The position numbers and the translations under genes are program-made. This document shows positions 22,534 to 34,540 of a stretch of DNA of 64,000 nucleotides, one piece after another; the stretch's first letter is position 1; each line of letters opens with the position of its first letter. Under the pieces are notes generated by a model. The model was not told where the DNA came from, made no database searches, and was given only the letters and a program-made list of their open reading frames with translations. This DNA comes from Hymenopus coronatus (taxonomy: Eukaryota > Arthropoda > Insecta > Mantodea > Hymenopodidae), in NCBI GenBank assembly GCA_030762935.1, contig CM060895.1, forward strand, positions 73,887,001 through 73,951,000. Reading direction: 5' to 3'.

Positions 22534-23764
22534 CTCATAATCTGTACCGGAATTTTACTTCCGGTAATCGTTTATATAATGCACGCATACTAAACATTTG
22601 GAATGTTACACAACAGTCAAAGATTTCAAGGTTAATGTCGGCCTGTATATAAAGTACTTATTACAAAAGAAAACGACGAGGTGTTGATCGTTCTCAGAAC
22701 ATCTCTTATAAAAAGGAATTACCACAATACCTTCTGTCAATCATTGTAGAATAACTCTTTTTAAAAAACAAATGCAACTTCAGTTCCTTACTTTACCGAG
22801 TGATTGTTTTATACCAACAGTAAAAAGTGGCTCTTGATTTCGCTTTCTCTGTGCACTTTCTCCGGTTTTCACTTGCAGTTGAATGTGACCCAAATTCAAT
22901 ACATGCAGCAGTTTTGCTTTCAGTATATTGAAAATAATTATCGGTTGTACCTGCAGTTATATACTTCAGGTATTATAAGGGTATATGCCACATTATGTTA
23001 TTATTATTGATCACGCCAATTTATTCAAGCACATAAATTCTCCATAACGCCATAAATTATCTTTTCAGTTGATTGATGCTAAAACTAGGCCCTTTACCAG
23101 ATGTCAGTAGTGTTAAAAGTAGAAAATTCTGTTACTCAGTGTTATAAATTATGACAGCAAAGTAGCCAACTTTGGTTTATGCGTCCATGGGCTCATTCAA
23201 CTAGGTTATAACTCTGAAAGCTCGTATCAATCCATATCATGGCGGATGATTTTAATGTCATGAACAAGGAATATGCTGAGCCAGACGAAATTATGCAATC
23301 AGCGGAGAGACCAAAGTTACAACTGCTACCAATAAAGTGAAGAAATCAGTATTACATAGGTTTATTATTTTCACTGCCTCCGTTGTGTAGAATGTTTTCG
23401 TTCTGTACGAGGAAATCATCATGTTGTTAGCACTGATGCTAAGCAAGGAAACAGCTGAATATTGCAGGCCGTTAAGCATGAACTCCGTGAAATAGGTGAA
23501 ACAATCTATTTATAATATGTCTATAAATATTGAGAGGTGTCTAAAAATAGTATATGATACACATGTTGAAAATGTTTTATATTGTTCGTAAGATTACGAA
23601 ACGAGGCCTACGGCTTCCTACTCACAAAATGAAACAACATTTTTACCACTTGTATCTAAATAACTATTTCAAAACTTAATGTGTTTATATCACATTATCT
23701 ACTTTTGTATTCCTTCTATAAGTTGCACTTATAACATCTTGGATAAATAATAGTAATTTTGGAT
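22534..23764. other. Long AT-rich region with no recognised feature
   Basis: Only short chance frames are present. I find no repeat shared with other parts of the window. Confidence 0.5.
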
Positions 23765-24480
23765 TGGATAAGGAAATGGGAATATCTGTTGCCATTGGGT
23801 CAACGTAGAATGTATTTGTCGATGATCAAGTAGTCGTTGCACTGGATATTGTAGATATAAAGAATATGGTGAGAAAATTGTTAGAAGAATATGAAAAATG
23901 GTGCCTGAAAGATAATTTAGGAGAAACACAAATAAGGTGTGAAATCGAGAATATAAAAAAAAATGTTCATAAAAGGCTGAAACGAATTTGGGTACTTGGG
24001 ATTAGAATTGATAAAGAACATAGGTAGGAGAGTGACATAAGGAGTAGTTTAACAACAAATGTAGAATCACAATCATGTTAAATAGTATGTAAATGGGCAT
24101 AATTATAAAAAAAAACTAAATAAGCTAAATTAAAAATATAAAAATCAATAGATGGGGCTGAAACTGGAACCTCAATAAAGATAATCGAAGTTATCTCTAT
24201 GGAAATGAACTTTTAAGACATTGAACTAATCAGACATTCAAAATTGTAACAATTAAAACACTTATTAAAGAAGAAATTAAAATTTGTTCTTTACTAGAAT
24301 ATTTAAGATATAAACAACTAGGGACACACCAGGAGATCATGATGTCAGTCTGAAAGAAGGAGAAGGGCTATGCCCAGAAATATTTGGATGCAGGAAGTGA
24401 GGAGGGAGTAAGAGAAGGAGAAATAGAAGGAGAAATAGAATGACAGGATGAGTGGAGAAGAAAAATAAAATCAGGAACAT
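23765..24480 (+). mobile_element. Degenerate LINE, reverse-transcriptase core to 3' end
   Basis: Plus-strand translation shows FVDDQVV at about 23812 (a decayed YADDQV catalytic motif), then MVRKLLEEYEKWCLK with the following N-G-TQ region, 'RIWVLGIRIDKEH' (the KYLGxxI position), a GAETGTS stretch (from YGAETW, about 24155), 'EMNF' and finally RNIWMQEV with NDRM (about 24375-24465). The order is exactly that of RTE-like LINEs, at the same domain spacing. Many stops and frame changes mean it is dead. A short purine-rich triplication lies at about 24405-24445. Confidence 0.75.
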
Positions 24481-25631
24481 AAAAGTGTGTAAGTGTTGTG
24501 ATTGTATATATAAATAAAATAAAAAATTACAGGTTACCTTAAATATGCTCATCATATTCAAATTTTTAACCCCTTATGAAGGCTTGGCAACCATTTGACG
24601 AATCCGAACAAAATCTTTGATATGTTGGAACGTATTGGATCTCAGTGAAAATCATATACTATTTTCAACCTTCAGAAACTTAAATCTGTCATTTCCAAAC
24701 CCTTATTTACATACAACGCCAAGTAAATAGAGTTATGTGCTTAATATATTCACAAATTCTTTATTGCTACAGATTTCTACTGCCTGTAATAGAGCATTTG
24801 GTACAACAGTAATATTGTTCTACGTAGTACAAATTTGTTAGTTATACATAGATCTATGTTGCTTATTTTGTAAATATTTCAAAAAATGGCTTACTTAAAA
24901 CGTTATTCATTTTTGAAACACTTTCACAACTAAGAAAACCAATTGTTCTGGAAACATCGTGTCGAAACTGTAACAAAAGTCTGCATGGAAAGATTTCTGT
25001 AGAACAATGGATTAGCAAAATGTGCACTTTGTTGGAATTTGAATTCTTTGAGAAGAATGGAGTCTTTTTTCACACGGTTGTCACTTCAGGTTGCACAATT
25101 CTGCATCACAAATATCAGGTGTGAGACATACAGCCTCTGCTGTGTACCTATAAGTGAGAAAGAACTTAGAATTCGTAATTTTGTGATCTGTGTAATATTA
25201 TTTCAAGCTTGTAGCTACATTGACTAATTTAGTAAAATACAAATATTAAGTTAATGTTGGTGTAAAATCTTCGAATTAGCTTAAAATTTCAAAAAAAATA
25301 ATAATTAAAAGCTAAATATTATATTGCTGTTGAAAAAATAACCGTGTTAAGCTTAGGATACCAACAATGCTAATTTTATTTGTTTCAAACATTATTATGA
25401 ATAATATATAATTGCTATTTATTATACAGGGATTTAACGTTAGATTTTATGGAAGACTACGTCTCATATACTAAATCTACTAGCAAATCAAATCTAATTA
25501 ATTAGTACAATGTAAAAGATATCCAACAAGTGTTAATTAGTTAATATATTAAATGAGTATAATAATTATTTAAATTGATATATTATATTACATACTAATC
25601 CTCTGAGGAGTTAATAGTATATATTAGGCGA
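24481..25631. other. AT-rich region with no recognised feature
   Basis: Nothing beyond short chance frames. Confidence 0.5.
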
Positions 25632-25700
25632 AACTTCCCTTCCGAAGGAATTTTTACGTTCGAATCACAAACATGGTAACCACTTCACCACGGGGTCGAC
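25632..25700 (-). mobile_element. SINE C remnant, minus strand
   Basis: Contains 'cttcccttccgaaggaa', 'acatggtaaccacttcacca' and 'cggggtcgac' from the SINE C head and adjoining body. The middle is deleted. Confidence 0.6.
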
Positions 25701-26690
25701 AGATTACAATAGATGAATATTAAAGAACAACAGCACCATTAATTGCAACAACCAACATAGAAGTTGTAATGTTACTGTTTATACTTTTCACTAGAGAAAT
25801 TATCATAAGTAATATAACAGACTTTCAACTTTTATTGTAACTCGAGTTGTATTTAATAATAATATTTCGTGAATAAAATAATAATGACGAGCTTATATGG
25901 ACACGAAGAATAATATTCCTAAAATCCCATTTGCCTTGAATATATTTGCATAGAAATCACTGCAACTTGATATCCATGTCATACATTTCAGATCTCTTTC
26001 TATTGATTCATTCTATTATTTTGGCTTAGTAAAAGCATGACTGCCATTAATATATCTATTGGGAGTTCCACTATTATGCATGGGAATATCGCTGCAACCT
26101 GATATTCAGAAGTAAACAAATGCACGTAGGTGCGATACATTTAGAAAAGCAATTGCACGTGGGTGTGATAAAAAAAAACTATTAAAATGGAGAGATAATG
26201 AGTTCCGATTGGTTGGTATTTTACGGCCAATGTACTAGATTGACCACCCTCTACGATCGCGTGTCATGAACGAAATGGTCGCTAATGTAAATTGCTTCTA
26301 AAAATAGTATTAGCGACGTACGCTACCAGCTTATTTTCCCAGTCATGTTGGAAAAATAAACAAGTGCGATTTTTTGTTGAGTTTCGTAAGACAAAGAGTC
26401 CTTAATGTGAGCTAACCACTGTGCAGCATGTCGGTATGTTTACGAAAACATCGGAGCTTCCCAAGCTACGTGCGTTACTTCCGATAGCGTGGGCCAGGCG
26501 CGCTACTTTGTGTGGGTAGCAGCGGCCCAATCCACTTTGACGACGAGTCTTATTGTTTAAGTACCTCTATTGGCTTTGAAAAATGTATTTTCATATCAGC
26601 GGGCCTGAACAACACATCTATATCTTAAGTCGGTGTTGTTTCTGAACTACCTGTATATACATACTTAGTTAATTTACACTAGCTCCTAAG
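25701..26690. other. Mixed AT-rich and moderate-GC region
   Basis: Between about 26190 and 26560 GC content rises and two CCAAT motifs lie close together (gattgg near 26208 and gccaatg at 26227), followed by 'gttagcgacgtacgct'-type sequence. This could be a worn regulatory region or an unknown element. I cannot say which. Confidence 0.3.
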
Positions 26691-26935
26691 TTGAGCATAG
26701 GGCATCATTACAATGTTTCCTGGTTCGGATTTGAACTTCTAGTTCGTGAGTTCGCCACTATGCGCCGGAATTTTGCCCGGAACCTTCTTCGTTCAAGGTA
26801 TGGGGTTATTTTACATGCAAATAAACATTACACGGACCACTGGATTTACTTTCCTTCTGAAGGAAGCCGCCCAAAGGAATTTTGCGTACGAAAAAATCCA
26901 TTACTCTCCACCAACCTGTTACGTTTTAATTTTAA
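26691..26935 (-). mobile_element. SINE E joined to SINE C-like body, minus strand
   Basis: The first 90 bases repeat the 19430-19560 segment ('cggatttgaacttctagttc', 'gttcgccactatgcgcc'). From about 26810 it continues with 'aaacattacacggaccactg', 'tttccttctgaaggaagcc' and 'aaaaaatccatt', which is the SINE C body. The two SINE groups may share a body or be a mosaic. Confidence 0.55.
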
Positions 26936-26995
26936 TGAACACTCCAGATAAAGACATTTCTTACCGGTTTTCCAAACGTCAAATACGAGTGAATA

Positions 26996-27130
26996 CAGAA
27001 AAGAGAGGAAGGGAGAGAGATAGGAGTACGAAGAGTTAGGAGAGCATGTTAATGAGAGTAAGTATACAGGAAGAGGCGGGGAGAAAAAAAGAGGAATGGA
27101 ATGGCGAAAGAAAGGGAGGGACTGAGAGAT
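26996..27130 (+). repeat. Polypurine tract
   Basis: A stretch of almost uninterrupted A/G, with few pyrimidines. Similar tracts lie at 38361-38455 and 45740-45845. It may be a worn GA microsatellite. Confidence 0.6.
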
Positions 27131-27193
27131 TCACACCAACAGCTGCGTACTTGTTAATGCCACAAAATAGTTTATTGGATATCAATTTCCTGT

Positions 27194-27847
27194 TTCTCGA
27201 TATCTACAGGCTTTGTTTTCCAAGTTTTTGTCTATAACACACGGTTTACCAGTTTCATTTCTTGTTAAACATATTCAGCATGAAAACTACTCAACATGTT
27301 ATTTGCAAGAAATTCAAACATTAGTAATACAAATACATTTCTTATGGATGATATTTTAATCATAATTCGTGAAGTTCGAACGTAGAGGTCTTCAGAAGCT
27401 ATTCCCAGAAAATTCAAGATATACATTTCGTTTGTCATGGAAATACCTTAAATATGGCATTTTAATGAAAATCGAAAATATCTTAAAATTTGGCATTTTA
27501 ATCAAAATTGCCAAGAAAATAAAAAAATTTGAAAAATGTTCTATGTAAAGGATAGTTGGTGGGGGAGTATTTTCTTGAAAATATTCGTGTCGCATCTTTG
27601 AACTTAAATATTAACTTTGGTATTTAACAGAATTTTCGTTTTTGAGCTATGTTGCACAAAGACATACAACACACGGGCAGACAGACACACACAGATGCGT
27701 TTCTAAAAATGTTTTTCTTTTGGATTCAGGGAATCTCAAGACATGTATTTCCTGTGAAATCTCAGTATCGAATTTTTGGGTGGAATACAATCCATCTCTA
27801 TCTACTATGTAGATACATTGTACATACGTGATAGAGAAAGTAAAAAA
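27194..27847 (-). mobile_element. PalR repeat, minus orientation, tail third missing
   Basis: Runs from the 'ctacaggctttgttttcc...gtctataacacacggttta' part to a clean head with 'atagagaaagtaaaaa'. A local duplication of 'aaatatggcattttaa' lies near 27450-27500. Confidence 0.75.
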
Positions 27848-27924
27848 TTATGGCATAGGCATACATTAGCTGCTAAATCTTATATTTGTAAATTTTCAGC
27901 ATCCAGAAAAAGAAGTTCTGTAAC

Positions 27925-28812
27925 CTTTTTATTTCTCTACACATACTATGTACATAGTGTATAGAGAAGGTATTGTATTTCACCCAAAAATTCGATACTG
28001 AGATTTCACTGGAAATACATGACTTAAAACCCCCTGAATCCAAAAAACAGTGTTTTTAGAAAAAGGAAGGGATATGTATGTATGTGTGTATGTGTGTGTG
28101 TGTTTATTTGTTTGTGTCTGTGGACAGCATAGCTCAAAAACGAAAGGTCTGTTAAATACCAAACTTGATATTGAAACTTTAGTTCTTCCAAGGATGTGAC
28201 ACGAAGATTTTCAAGAACATTTCCCCACCCCCAACTACCCTACATGGAAACAAATTCGAAAATTGTGGTTTTCTCAAAAATGGCTCAAACTATTTTGATT
28301 AAAATCTCTTATAATTAAGATATTTACATAACAAATAAAATTGAGATCTTCAATTTGCTGGGAATAGTCTCTGAAGATCTCTTTATTCTGGATGGAGTTT
28401 TCTGAAATTTCCGTAACTGGTAAATCGTAAGAGATAGACAAAAACTTACTACACAAAAAATGTAAACCTCGTTAAAACACACAATTTATGTCACACGTTT
28501 TTTATCGTGGGATTGACCATTTTCGAGATATTCCTTTTAGCTTTTCTCGTGCTGGAACTAGTCAACTCCTAGCCATGCAAGCAATCGGATTTCAATCCCA
28601 TATCAACCACATTTTAAAACATGTGACTGTCGGTATAGCCTAGTGTACGTATTCCCTTATTTTCCTCCTACTTACAAGGAAGCAAGTAAAAGACCGTTTC
28701 TGCTAATGTTTATCTCGATTAGCATGAAGTATATAGAAGAATAAGCTTATTAACAATAATTTGTTACATAGGTGTATAAAAAGTTATGTGAATGGAACAC
28801 ATCAGAATTTTT
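27925..28812 (+). mobile_element. PalR repeat, complete, plus orientation
   Basis: One of the most complete copies. The head palindrome with 'actatgtacatagt' is intact, the variable site is a (GT)n run at 28075-28105, the hairpin is 'aaataccaaacttgatatt', the 'gctaat...attagc' stem is intact and the end reads 'ggaacacatcagaattttt'. Confidence 0.85.
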
Positions 28813-28837
28813 AAACATCAAAGGGATACACATGCGC

Positions 28838-28840
<3 letters not shown>

Positions 28841-28908
<68 letters not shown>
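28841..28908. repeat. (TA)34 microsatellite
   Basis: Perfect TA dinucleotides over 68 bases, just downstream of a PalR tail. It can form a cruciform. Confidence 0.95.
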
Positions 28909-28910
<2 letters not shown>

Positions 28911-29298
28911 GGGGAGGGGGACAATATACGCAAATAGTGCAATAGCAGGACTAGAGCTGCGGGTTCCTAAAGTCCGAAAATAAAATGGGAATCCTCTATC
29001 TGCTACTTGAACAGTTGAAGCAAACAATGCACTGCTACCGCACAAACAAAAGAAAACTTTCCCGCGCTCTATCACCAAATTATTCGGCTGCAACAAGTAA
29101 GTCTGTTGTTACCGTGTAGCCGAAATAATGTAATCGTGCATAAGAGAACAAGTTTTTGTGAGGGTATCCGGAAATGCTTGTAGTTAAGCATAGTAAATTA
29201 AACAGGTCACGTATCAAGGTCGCAGCCGTATTCGAATCCATTAGGCTTTTGTTCTATTTTCGACCGGCAGGACGTTTGATTGTATCCGATAAGCTTAC
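28909..29298. other. Moderate-GC segment with no recognised feature
   Basis: Includes a GGGGAGGGGG run at 28911-28920. No repeat or convincing open frame seen. Confidence 0.4.
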
Positions 29299-29442
29299 AT
29301 GAAAGAAAAACAAAAGAAGATTGTTGGTTGTTCGACAAGACCGAGGGTCTTCTAAGACAGTTAAATCACTGGCAGACTTGTCTTCATAAATAAATGGAGA
29401 AGTGTGTACTTTTATAAGGTATTTCGAAGTGTTGGGATCCAT
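29299..29442 (-). CDS. Candidate 48-codon first coding exon
   Basis: On the minus strand an ATG in good context (aaaATGG, 29442-29440) opens a 48-codon frame that meets the consensus donor CAT|GTAAGC exactly in frame (donor GT at 29298-29297). The peptide starts MDPNTSKYL and is mixed and ungapped, unlike the low-complexity frames nearby. It has no domain I recognise. The start lies about 25 bases outside an inverted repeat that opens at 29467, so a promoter or transposon role for that repeat is possible. No second exon was found. Confidence 0.25.
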
Positions 29443-29466
29443 TTTATTATTTGCGTTTATTATTAC

Positions 29467-30093
29467 AATTGAAGGGCTGAGAACCATAGTGGTCCATCTC
29501 CATGTGAGGTCAAAATTGAGCTGTTGCCATCTGTCGGTATAGTTTATGATTATACATCTTATATTGCAGTTATATCTTATAACTGGGCTATGTCCAGCAT
29601 TTCCCGTTTACAAACAGTAGAGCATCAAAATATCGGTCTAAATGAAACTACAAATTCTGTTAGAGTCAGAGTGGTCCAAATCCATGCAGCAAATCACGCT
29701 ATCGCATATGATGATCTTATGTCCATGTTACCATTAATTATTCCTCCAGTGAATCATGATTTTTACAAGAGTTTGCGTGTGCAAGTCAATAATGATGATC
29801 AGCAGGACATTGATTAGATGTATGGAAATTGCCCAGTTACATTTCTTTAGGCTGAGTCAAATCCCAGCAAAGGAAAATAGCTCCCAATAAATAGCTGTAA
29901 AACCTAATTTTGCATGAAGCCACATTAATATTGTACTAATATAAGATAGAAAATATATTCTAGATTGCTGTGGCATTTAGTTATTATGTGTCACTTGGCT
30001 CAATAAATTATGATATTGAAAAAACATTGACCCTCTATTTCTCCATTTTGAAAAAAAGGTGCTTGGCCCACTATGGTTCTTAACCCTTCAATT
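29467..30093. mobile_element. Candidate 627-bp DNA element with 30-bp terminal inverted repeats
   Basis: The left end begins AATTGAAGGGCTGAGAACCA (29467) and the complement of the right end begins AATTGAAGGGTTAAGAACCA. The arms match at 27 of 30 positions. I see no convincing target-site duplication. The right arm contains TTAACCC, which recalls piggyBac ends, but that is speculative. The interior holds the frame listed at 29473-29817 and two AATAAA signals (29886 and 30002). Confidence 0.55.
29473..29817 (+). CDS. Unrecognised open frame inside the inverted-repeat element
   Basis: Open from 29473 to a TAG at 29815, about 114 codons with no ATG near the beginning (the first internal ATG is at about 29589). 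It could therefore be a terminal exon or a decayed frame. The C-terminus is acidic (NNDDQQDID). The middle (VRVRVVQIHAANHA) looks like a normal globular protein. A polyadenylation signal AATAAA follows 69 bases after the stop. No domain recognised. Alternatives are a host gene exon captured by the element, or chance. Confidence 0.3.
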   Translation, partial: RAENHSGPSPCEVKIELLPSVGIVYDYTSYIAVISYNWAMSSISRLQTVEHQNIGLNETTNSVRVRVVQIHAANHAIAYDDLMSMLPLIIPPVNHDFYKSLRVQVNNDDQQDID

Positions 30094-30248
30094 ATTTATC
30101 AGCGCCACCTTGTATCTGTTCGTATAAAACTATTCAAAACCTGTGTATGTGTGTTGTACAAAGTTTAAATCTTATGTGTAAGACGGATTTGAATAACGTT
30201 TATGGATGTGTTACAATTTTACTTGAAAAGAATAGAAGAAAACTACTT

Positions 30249-30983
30249 ACATTCAGATGACTTTCACTACATATTACGAAACAAACTACATTTTGTATTC
30301 TTACAAAAGCTTGTCCTTTTATATACTTCATGTTAATTGAGATATATGTGCGTTAGCAGAAATTATCTGAACACCTTGTCAGTACAGGAAAAATAAGGGA
30401 ATACACCAAGCTAAAGGACATTAAACTATTTATGCGATAACTTAAAATTAGGCTCTCTTTGCATATACAGAAGTGAAAATAGGAAAAAAAAAAACAAAAA
30501 AAAAAAAACGAATGACTGCTATCTGAGGAAGCTATTACTGGAACATTTAAACCAATAACAAGGAATATCTCGAAAATGGTTAATCCTACAAAAAAAGGTA
30601 TTTGACATAATTTGTGTATTTTAACGAGATCTACATTTTAGTATACTAAGGCTTTGTCTGTCTCTTACGGTTTAATAGTTATGCAACATCATCCAGAATG
30701 AAAGGAATTTCAGAGGCTAATCTCAGAAAATTCAACATGAGCATTTTATTCGTCATGAAAATATCCTCAACATATGTTATTTTAATCAAAATTGTTAGTT
30801 TTTTTTGGAAAAAATCAGAATGTTCGAAAGTTTTAATGCAAAGGTTGATTTATTATAGGGGATTTTATTGAAAATCTTGGTGTATTATCCTTGGAAGATG
30901 TGGAACTTAAATATCAAGTTTGGTATTTAACCGACTTGTCGTTTTTGAGCTATGCTCACCATCAGACACACACCCACCCACAC
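30249..30983 (-). mobile_element. PalR repeat, minus orientation, head missing
   Basis: Starts at a diverged tail ('tcagatgactttcactac') and ends at the AC-rich variable site (30964-30983). A long A-rich patch lies at 30484-30510. Confidence 0.7.
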
Positions 30984-31263
30984 CTATAAGATATGTTCGA
31001 AGAAACTTTGTCATCACAAATAACTTTTAGTACAAATCGGTCCATACTTAGTTTTTATTGTGAGCATCCTTAAAAGTTATAGCTTTAAGACTATTTTCCA
31101 GAGTAGCCATAAAATTCATTTTGTCAATGCACTGTTTTTGACACAACACAAACTTAGGCTTTGCGTATATCTGCGTATATCATGTTTTATTGCATATTCT
31201 TGATCTAATCGCGTGTATGCCATACAGATGGTCTTAGTTGAGTAGTCGTCTTCCTATACACCT

Positions 31264-31768
31264 ATTTTTACTTTCTCAAGTACATATGTACAATCTAAAT
31301 ATTGGTAGAGCATGTATTGTATTCCACCCAAACATTCGATACAGAGATTTCACCGGAAATACATCTTTTCAGAAGTTCTGAATATAAAAAGAAATCTTTA
31401 TAAGAAGGTCCGCGTGTGTGTTTGCGTGTTCTTGTGTGGTATTTAAGTTTAGTATCTTCCAATGATGCGACACGAAGATCTTGAGGAAAATTCCCCTACC
31501 CCTTCTACTCTTTACAAAGATCATTTTGCAAAATTTTTGATTTTCTAAAATATGGTTTTACGATTTTCATTAAAATACCTTATACTAAAGATATTCACAT
31601 GTAAGATAAAAGGTATATTTTGAATTTCTGGGAAGTAGCCCTTGCATAAGAGATAGGCTATACTTACTATACAAAAAGTGTAGAACACGTTAACATATAT
31701 AATTTATGTCCTATACAAATATTTTTTTTCTCTTGTGGAGCTAATATTTCAGAGATATTCCCCGTTGA
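31264..31768 (+). mobile_element. PalR 5' part, plus orientation
   Basis: Starts 'tttttactttctcaagtac' and continues to 'tcagagatattccccgttg', then stops. The central hairpin is half deleted. Confidence 0.7.
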
Positions 31769-31872
31769 ATGTATGAAAAAACGGTCAAAAGGAATGTTGT
31801 GGAATAAGCGGTCATAGGATTATTTTATACGTAAGAGAGACTGGTTGAGATTTAAATGAAATCGGAGAAGTG

Positions 31873-32789
31873 AAAAAAAAATCTGATGTGTTACACTCAC
31901 ATGGCTTTCTCTAGCTGTTCTACAACCTCATGCATAAGATTTTTCTTCTTTCTGCACCTTGCTAATCGTGATACTCATTAGCACAATGTTTTTATTATTT
32001 AGTTCTGTATCAGTAGGAAGAAAATAAGAGAATACACTAGGCTAAACCAATAGTCAAATATTTTAAAAGCTGTCGTTATGCGATTGACATTACAAATCTC
32101 TTCTTTTCTTGGCCAGGAGCAGAACAAAAGAAAAACGGACACTCCCGTCTGAGAAAAGTGTAAATACTTCACAACTGAAACTAATAACAATGAATACCTC
32201 GAAAACGGTAAGCTCCACGAGAAAAATGTATATGACATAACTTATGTATTTTAACGAGATCTAAATTTTTGGTATAGTAAGTTTTTGTCTACCTCTTACG
32301 GTTTACTAGTTATGCCAAATTAAGCAAAATTCATTCAGAATAAACAGGTCTTCAGAAGCTGTTCTCAGAAAATTCAAGATATACATTTTATTTGTTAGGT
32401 AAACATCTTTAATATATGACATTTTAATCAAAAATTTTAGAGCCATTTTTAAGAAAATAAAAATTTTCGAAAAAAAGTTCCATGTAAAGGGTAGTTTGGA
32501 GTGGGGGGATTTTTCTCAAAATCTTCGTGTCGCATCCCTGGAAGATACTAAACTTAAATACCAAGTTTGGTATTTTAACTACTTTTCGTTTTTGAGTTAT
32601 CGTGTTCACAGACACACGGACACACACACACACACACTCGGGCGTTTTTCTCAAAATGCTTTTTTTGGATACAGGGGGTCCTAAAACATGTATTTCCGGT
32701 GAAATCTCGGTATCGATTTTTGGGTGGAATACAATACTTCTCTATCCCTATGTACATTGTACTACATATGGGGGTAGAGAAAGTAAAAA
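31873..32789 (-). mobile_element. PalR repeat, complete, minus orientation
   Basis: Both ends are preserved: 'aaaaaaaaatctgatgtg' on the left and 'gtagagaaagtaaaaagg' on the right, so A-runs border the element on both sides. The (CA)n tract lies at 32620-32636 and the hairpin 'aaataccaagtttggtattt' at 32556-32575. Confidence 0.85.
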
Positions 32790-33264
32790 GGCATGTATCG
32801 CACTGCATGTCAGGTAGCACGTAAGGGAGAAGGCAATTCCAAGAAATCATTACCTACCTTCAACCCCTTTTCACCCGTGTATGAAATCACACCATTACCG
32901 TTTTTTACCACAGAAGTGTTTACTTATGTTTCACTGTGAGTGATCGAGTAGTTCTGATGGAAGTAATTACCACTAATAAGGGAAAACCATTTGCGCTTCA
33001 CAAAAAGAAACGGCACACCAAAACTTCAGCTGCTTTTCAACACGCCAAAATGATGGATAACATATCATTTTGCCAGAGCAACAGCAGCGAAAAATGTGAT
33101 GGGGATTAGTATTTTTAATCGATTTACTTCTCAGCATAATTTACGTCTCTGCCTTACTATAGCAATTGTAATGAATACTGAAAGACAGCCTTATGTAAAT
33201 GAGACTTCATTTACTTGTTCTAGGAAGGTTGACCGCTTTTTCGCGACCCGTCCCTGTTAACTCG
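32790..33264. other. Moderate-GC single-copy-looking stretch
   Basis: No repeat landmark or recognised open frame. Confidence 0.4.
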
Positions 33265-33538
33265 TCCACGTCAAATTTAAAATACTTAAAACATCTATCA
33301 AACGAGAAGTCCTTGTCCATTTCACATCTCTTTTGTTTCCCCCTGGTCATGAAAATCGCATAGCTTTTAAAAGAGTTGACGCTTTGGACTAATGCATTAC
33401 CTTGTTTTCTTTCTACTTATAAGGAGCTAACTAATAAGATATCTAATTTCTGTTCATGCTTATTTTGATTAGCATTATGTAGATAAAAGAATAATATTTT
33501 GTAAGAAAATGTTTGCAGAACAGATAGACATGTGAATA
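33265..33538 (+). mobile_element. PalR tail fragment, plus orientation
   Basis: Covers 'aacgagaagtccttgtcc' to 'agatagacatgtgaatac', including 'tgcttattttgattagcatt', which is a worn copy of the GCTAAT...ATTAGC stem. Confidence 0.65.
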
Positions 33539-33639
33539 CACAGGTTTGATTTTTATTTATATTTCTTTTGCTCTGAGAAAAGCTAGGTGACACTTGGAGA
33601 TCATGACACTGAAGGAGGCACTGACATGAAAACTAGGAA

Positions 33640-33725
33640 AAAGTCGGTATACGAGATTTAAACCTAAGCCTATGATCTCCCAAATCCAAGCCAGAGACAC
33701 TACTGCCTGTGCCATTCCGCTCGGT
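33640..33725 (-). mobile_element. tRNA-like remnant, minus strand
   Basis: On the minus strand 'gagcggaatggcacaggcag' (A-box region) and 'ggtttaaatctcgtataccg' (B-box region) are spaced as in a tRNA-derived SINE head. The body is not recognised. Confidence 0.4.
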
Positions 33726-33987
33726 ACATCTTGTTCTTTTGAATATACTTCAGTTGGGTAAATTAACGCAAGTGCTAGATGTGGCAGACACTTGTTTACT
33801 TATTTACTTAATCTTTGTCCCTCAAAGTGTTTGGCTTTAGTATCTCTACCAAGCCATTCATAGATCCTGGACATCAAAAGTTCTGTCTTTTACTCTTATA
33901 TTTATTATATTCTATATCAACTTTATCAATATTTTACATTGCCATTTTGAATTTAGTATTATTTAATCGACTATAACGCTTCGCGCG

Positions 33988-34027
<40 letters not shown>
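33988..34027. repeat. (CT)n microsatellite
   Basis: About 20 CT units with one TTT interruption, preceded by GCGCGC. Confidence 0.95.
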
Positions 34028-34191
34028 GATAAATACAGAATAATTCAAAAATAATTTTACAACGTTTGGGGATGGATTCCTGTTATCAAAACAAGAAAAT
34101 AGGTTCATATATACATATGCTCTAAAACGCTTTGTTTTCGCGTTGTCTATTTTTTAATGAAATTCAATTTCAACGGGTTTCCGGGTCCAAC

Positions 34192-34321
34192 CTAATAACT
34201 TCATTTATGTATGCACTCGTTCATAGACGGCTTTGACACATTTTACCCTGCGGGTCAATCTAATAACTTCATTTATTTATACACTCATTCATAGAAGGCT
34301 TTGACACATTTTACCTTGCGG
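34192..34321. repeat. 68-bp tandem repeat, two units
   Basis: Units start at 34192 and 34260, each with 'ctaataacttcatttat', 'ggctttgacacattttacc' and 'tgcgg'. They have diverged at about 10 per cent of positions. Confidence 0.9.
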
Positions 34322-34540
34322 ATTTGTCCTTGTGTTATCATGGCTACTTGTTAACATTTTTCATTTATCAGATTTGTAATACATTCCCCCGGACGCCTTA
34401 CAAGTGCTGCCTACAGGGACCACTCCAGAGTCCAGAGTCCAAGAACAGGTCGTCCAGGTTTACCTGGACGGAGTGTAAGATTGCCGCAGTACCTGGTTTT
34501 ACCTGTGCGATATTATAGGGAAAAAATTTTGTTCACAAGC

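Noticed and set aside
28792..29096. Frames with a run of alternating Tyr and Ile
   Set aside because: They are produced by the TA microsatellite at 28841-28908.
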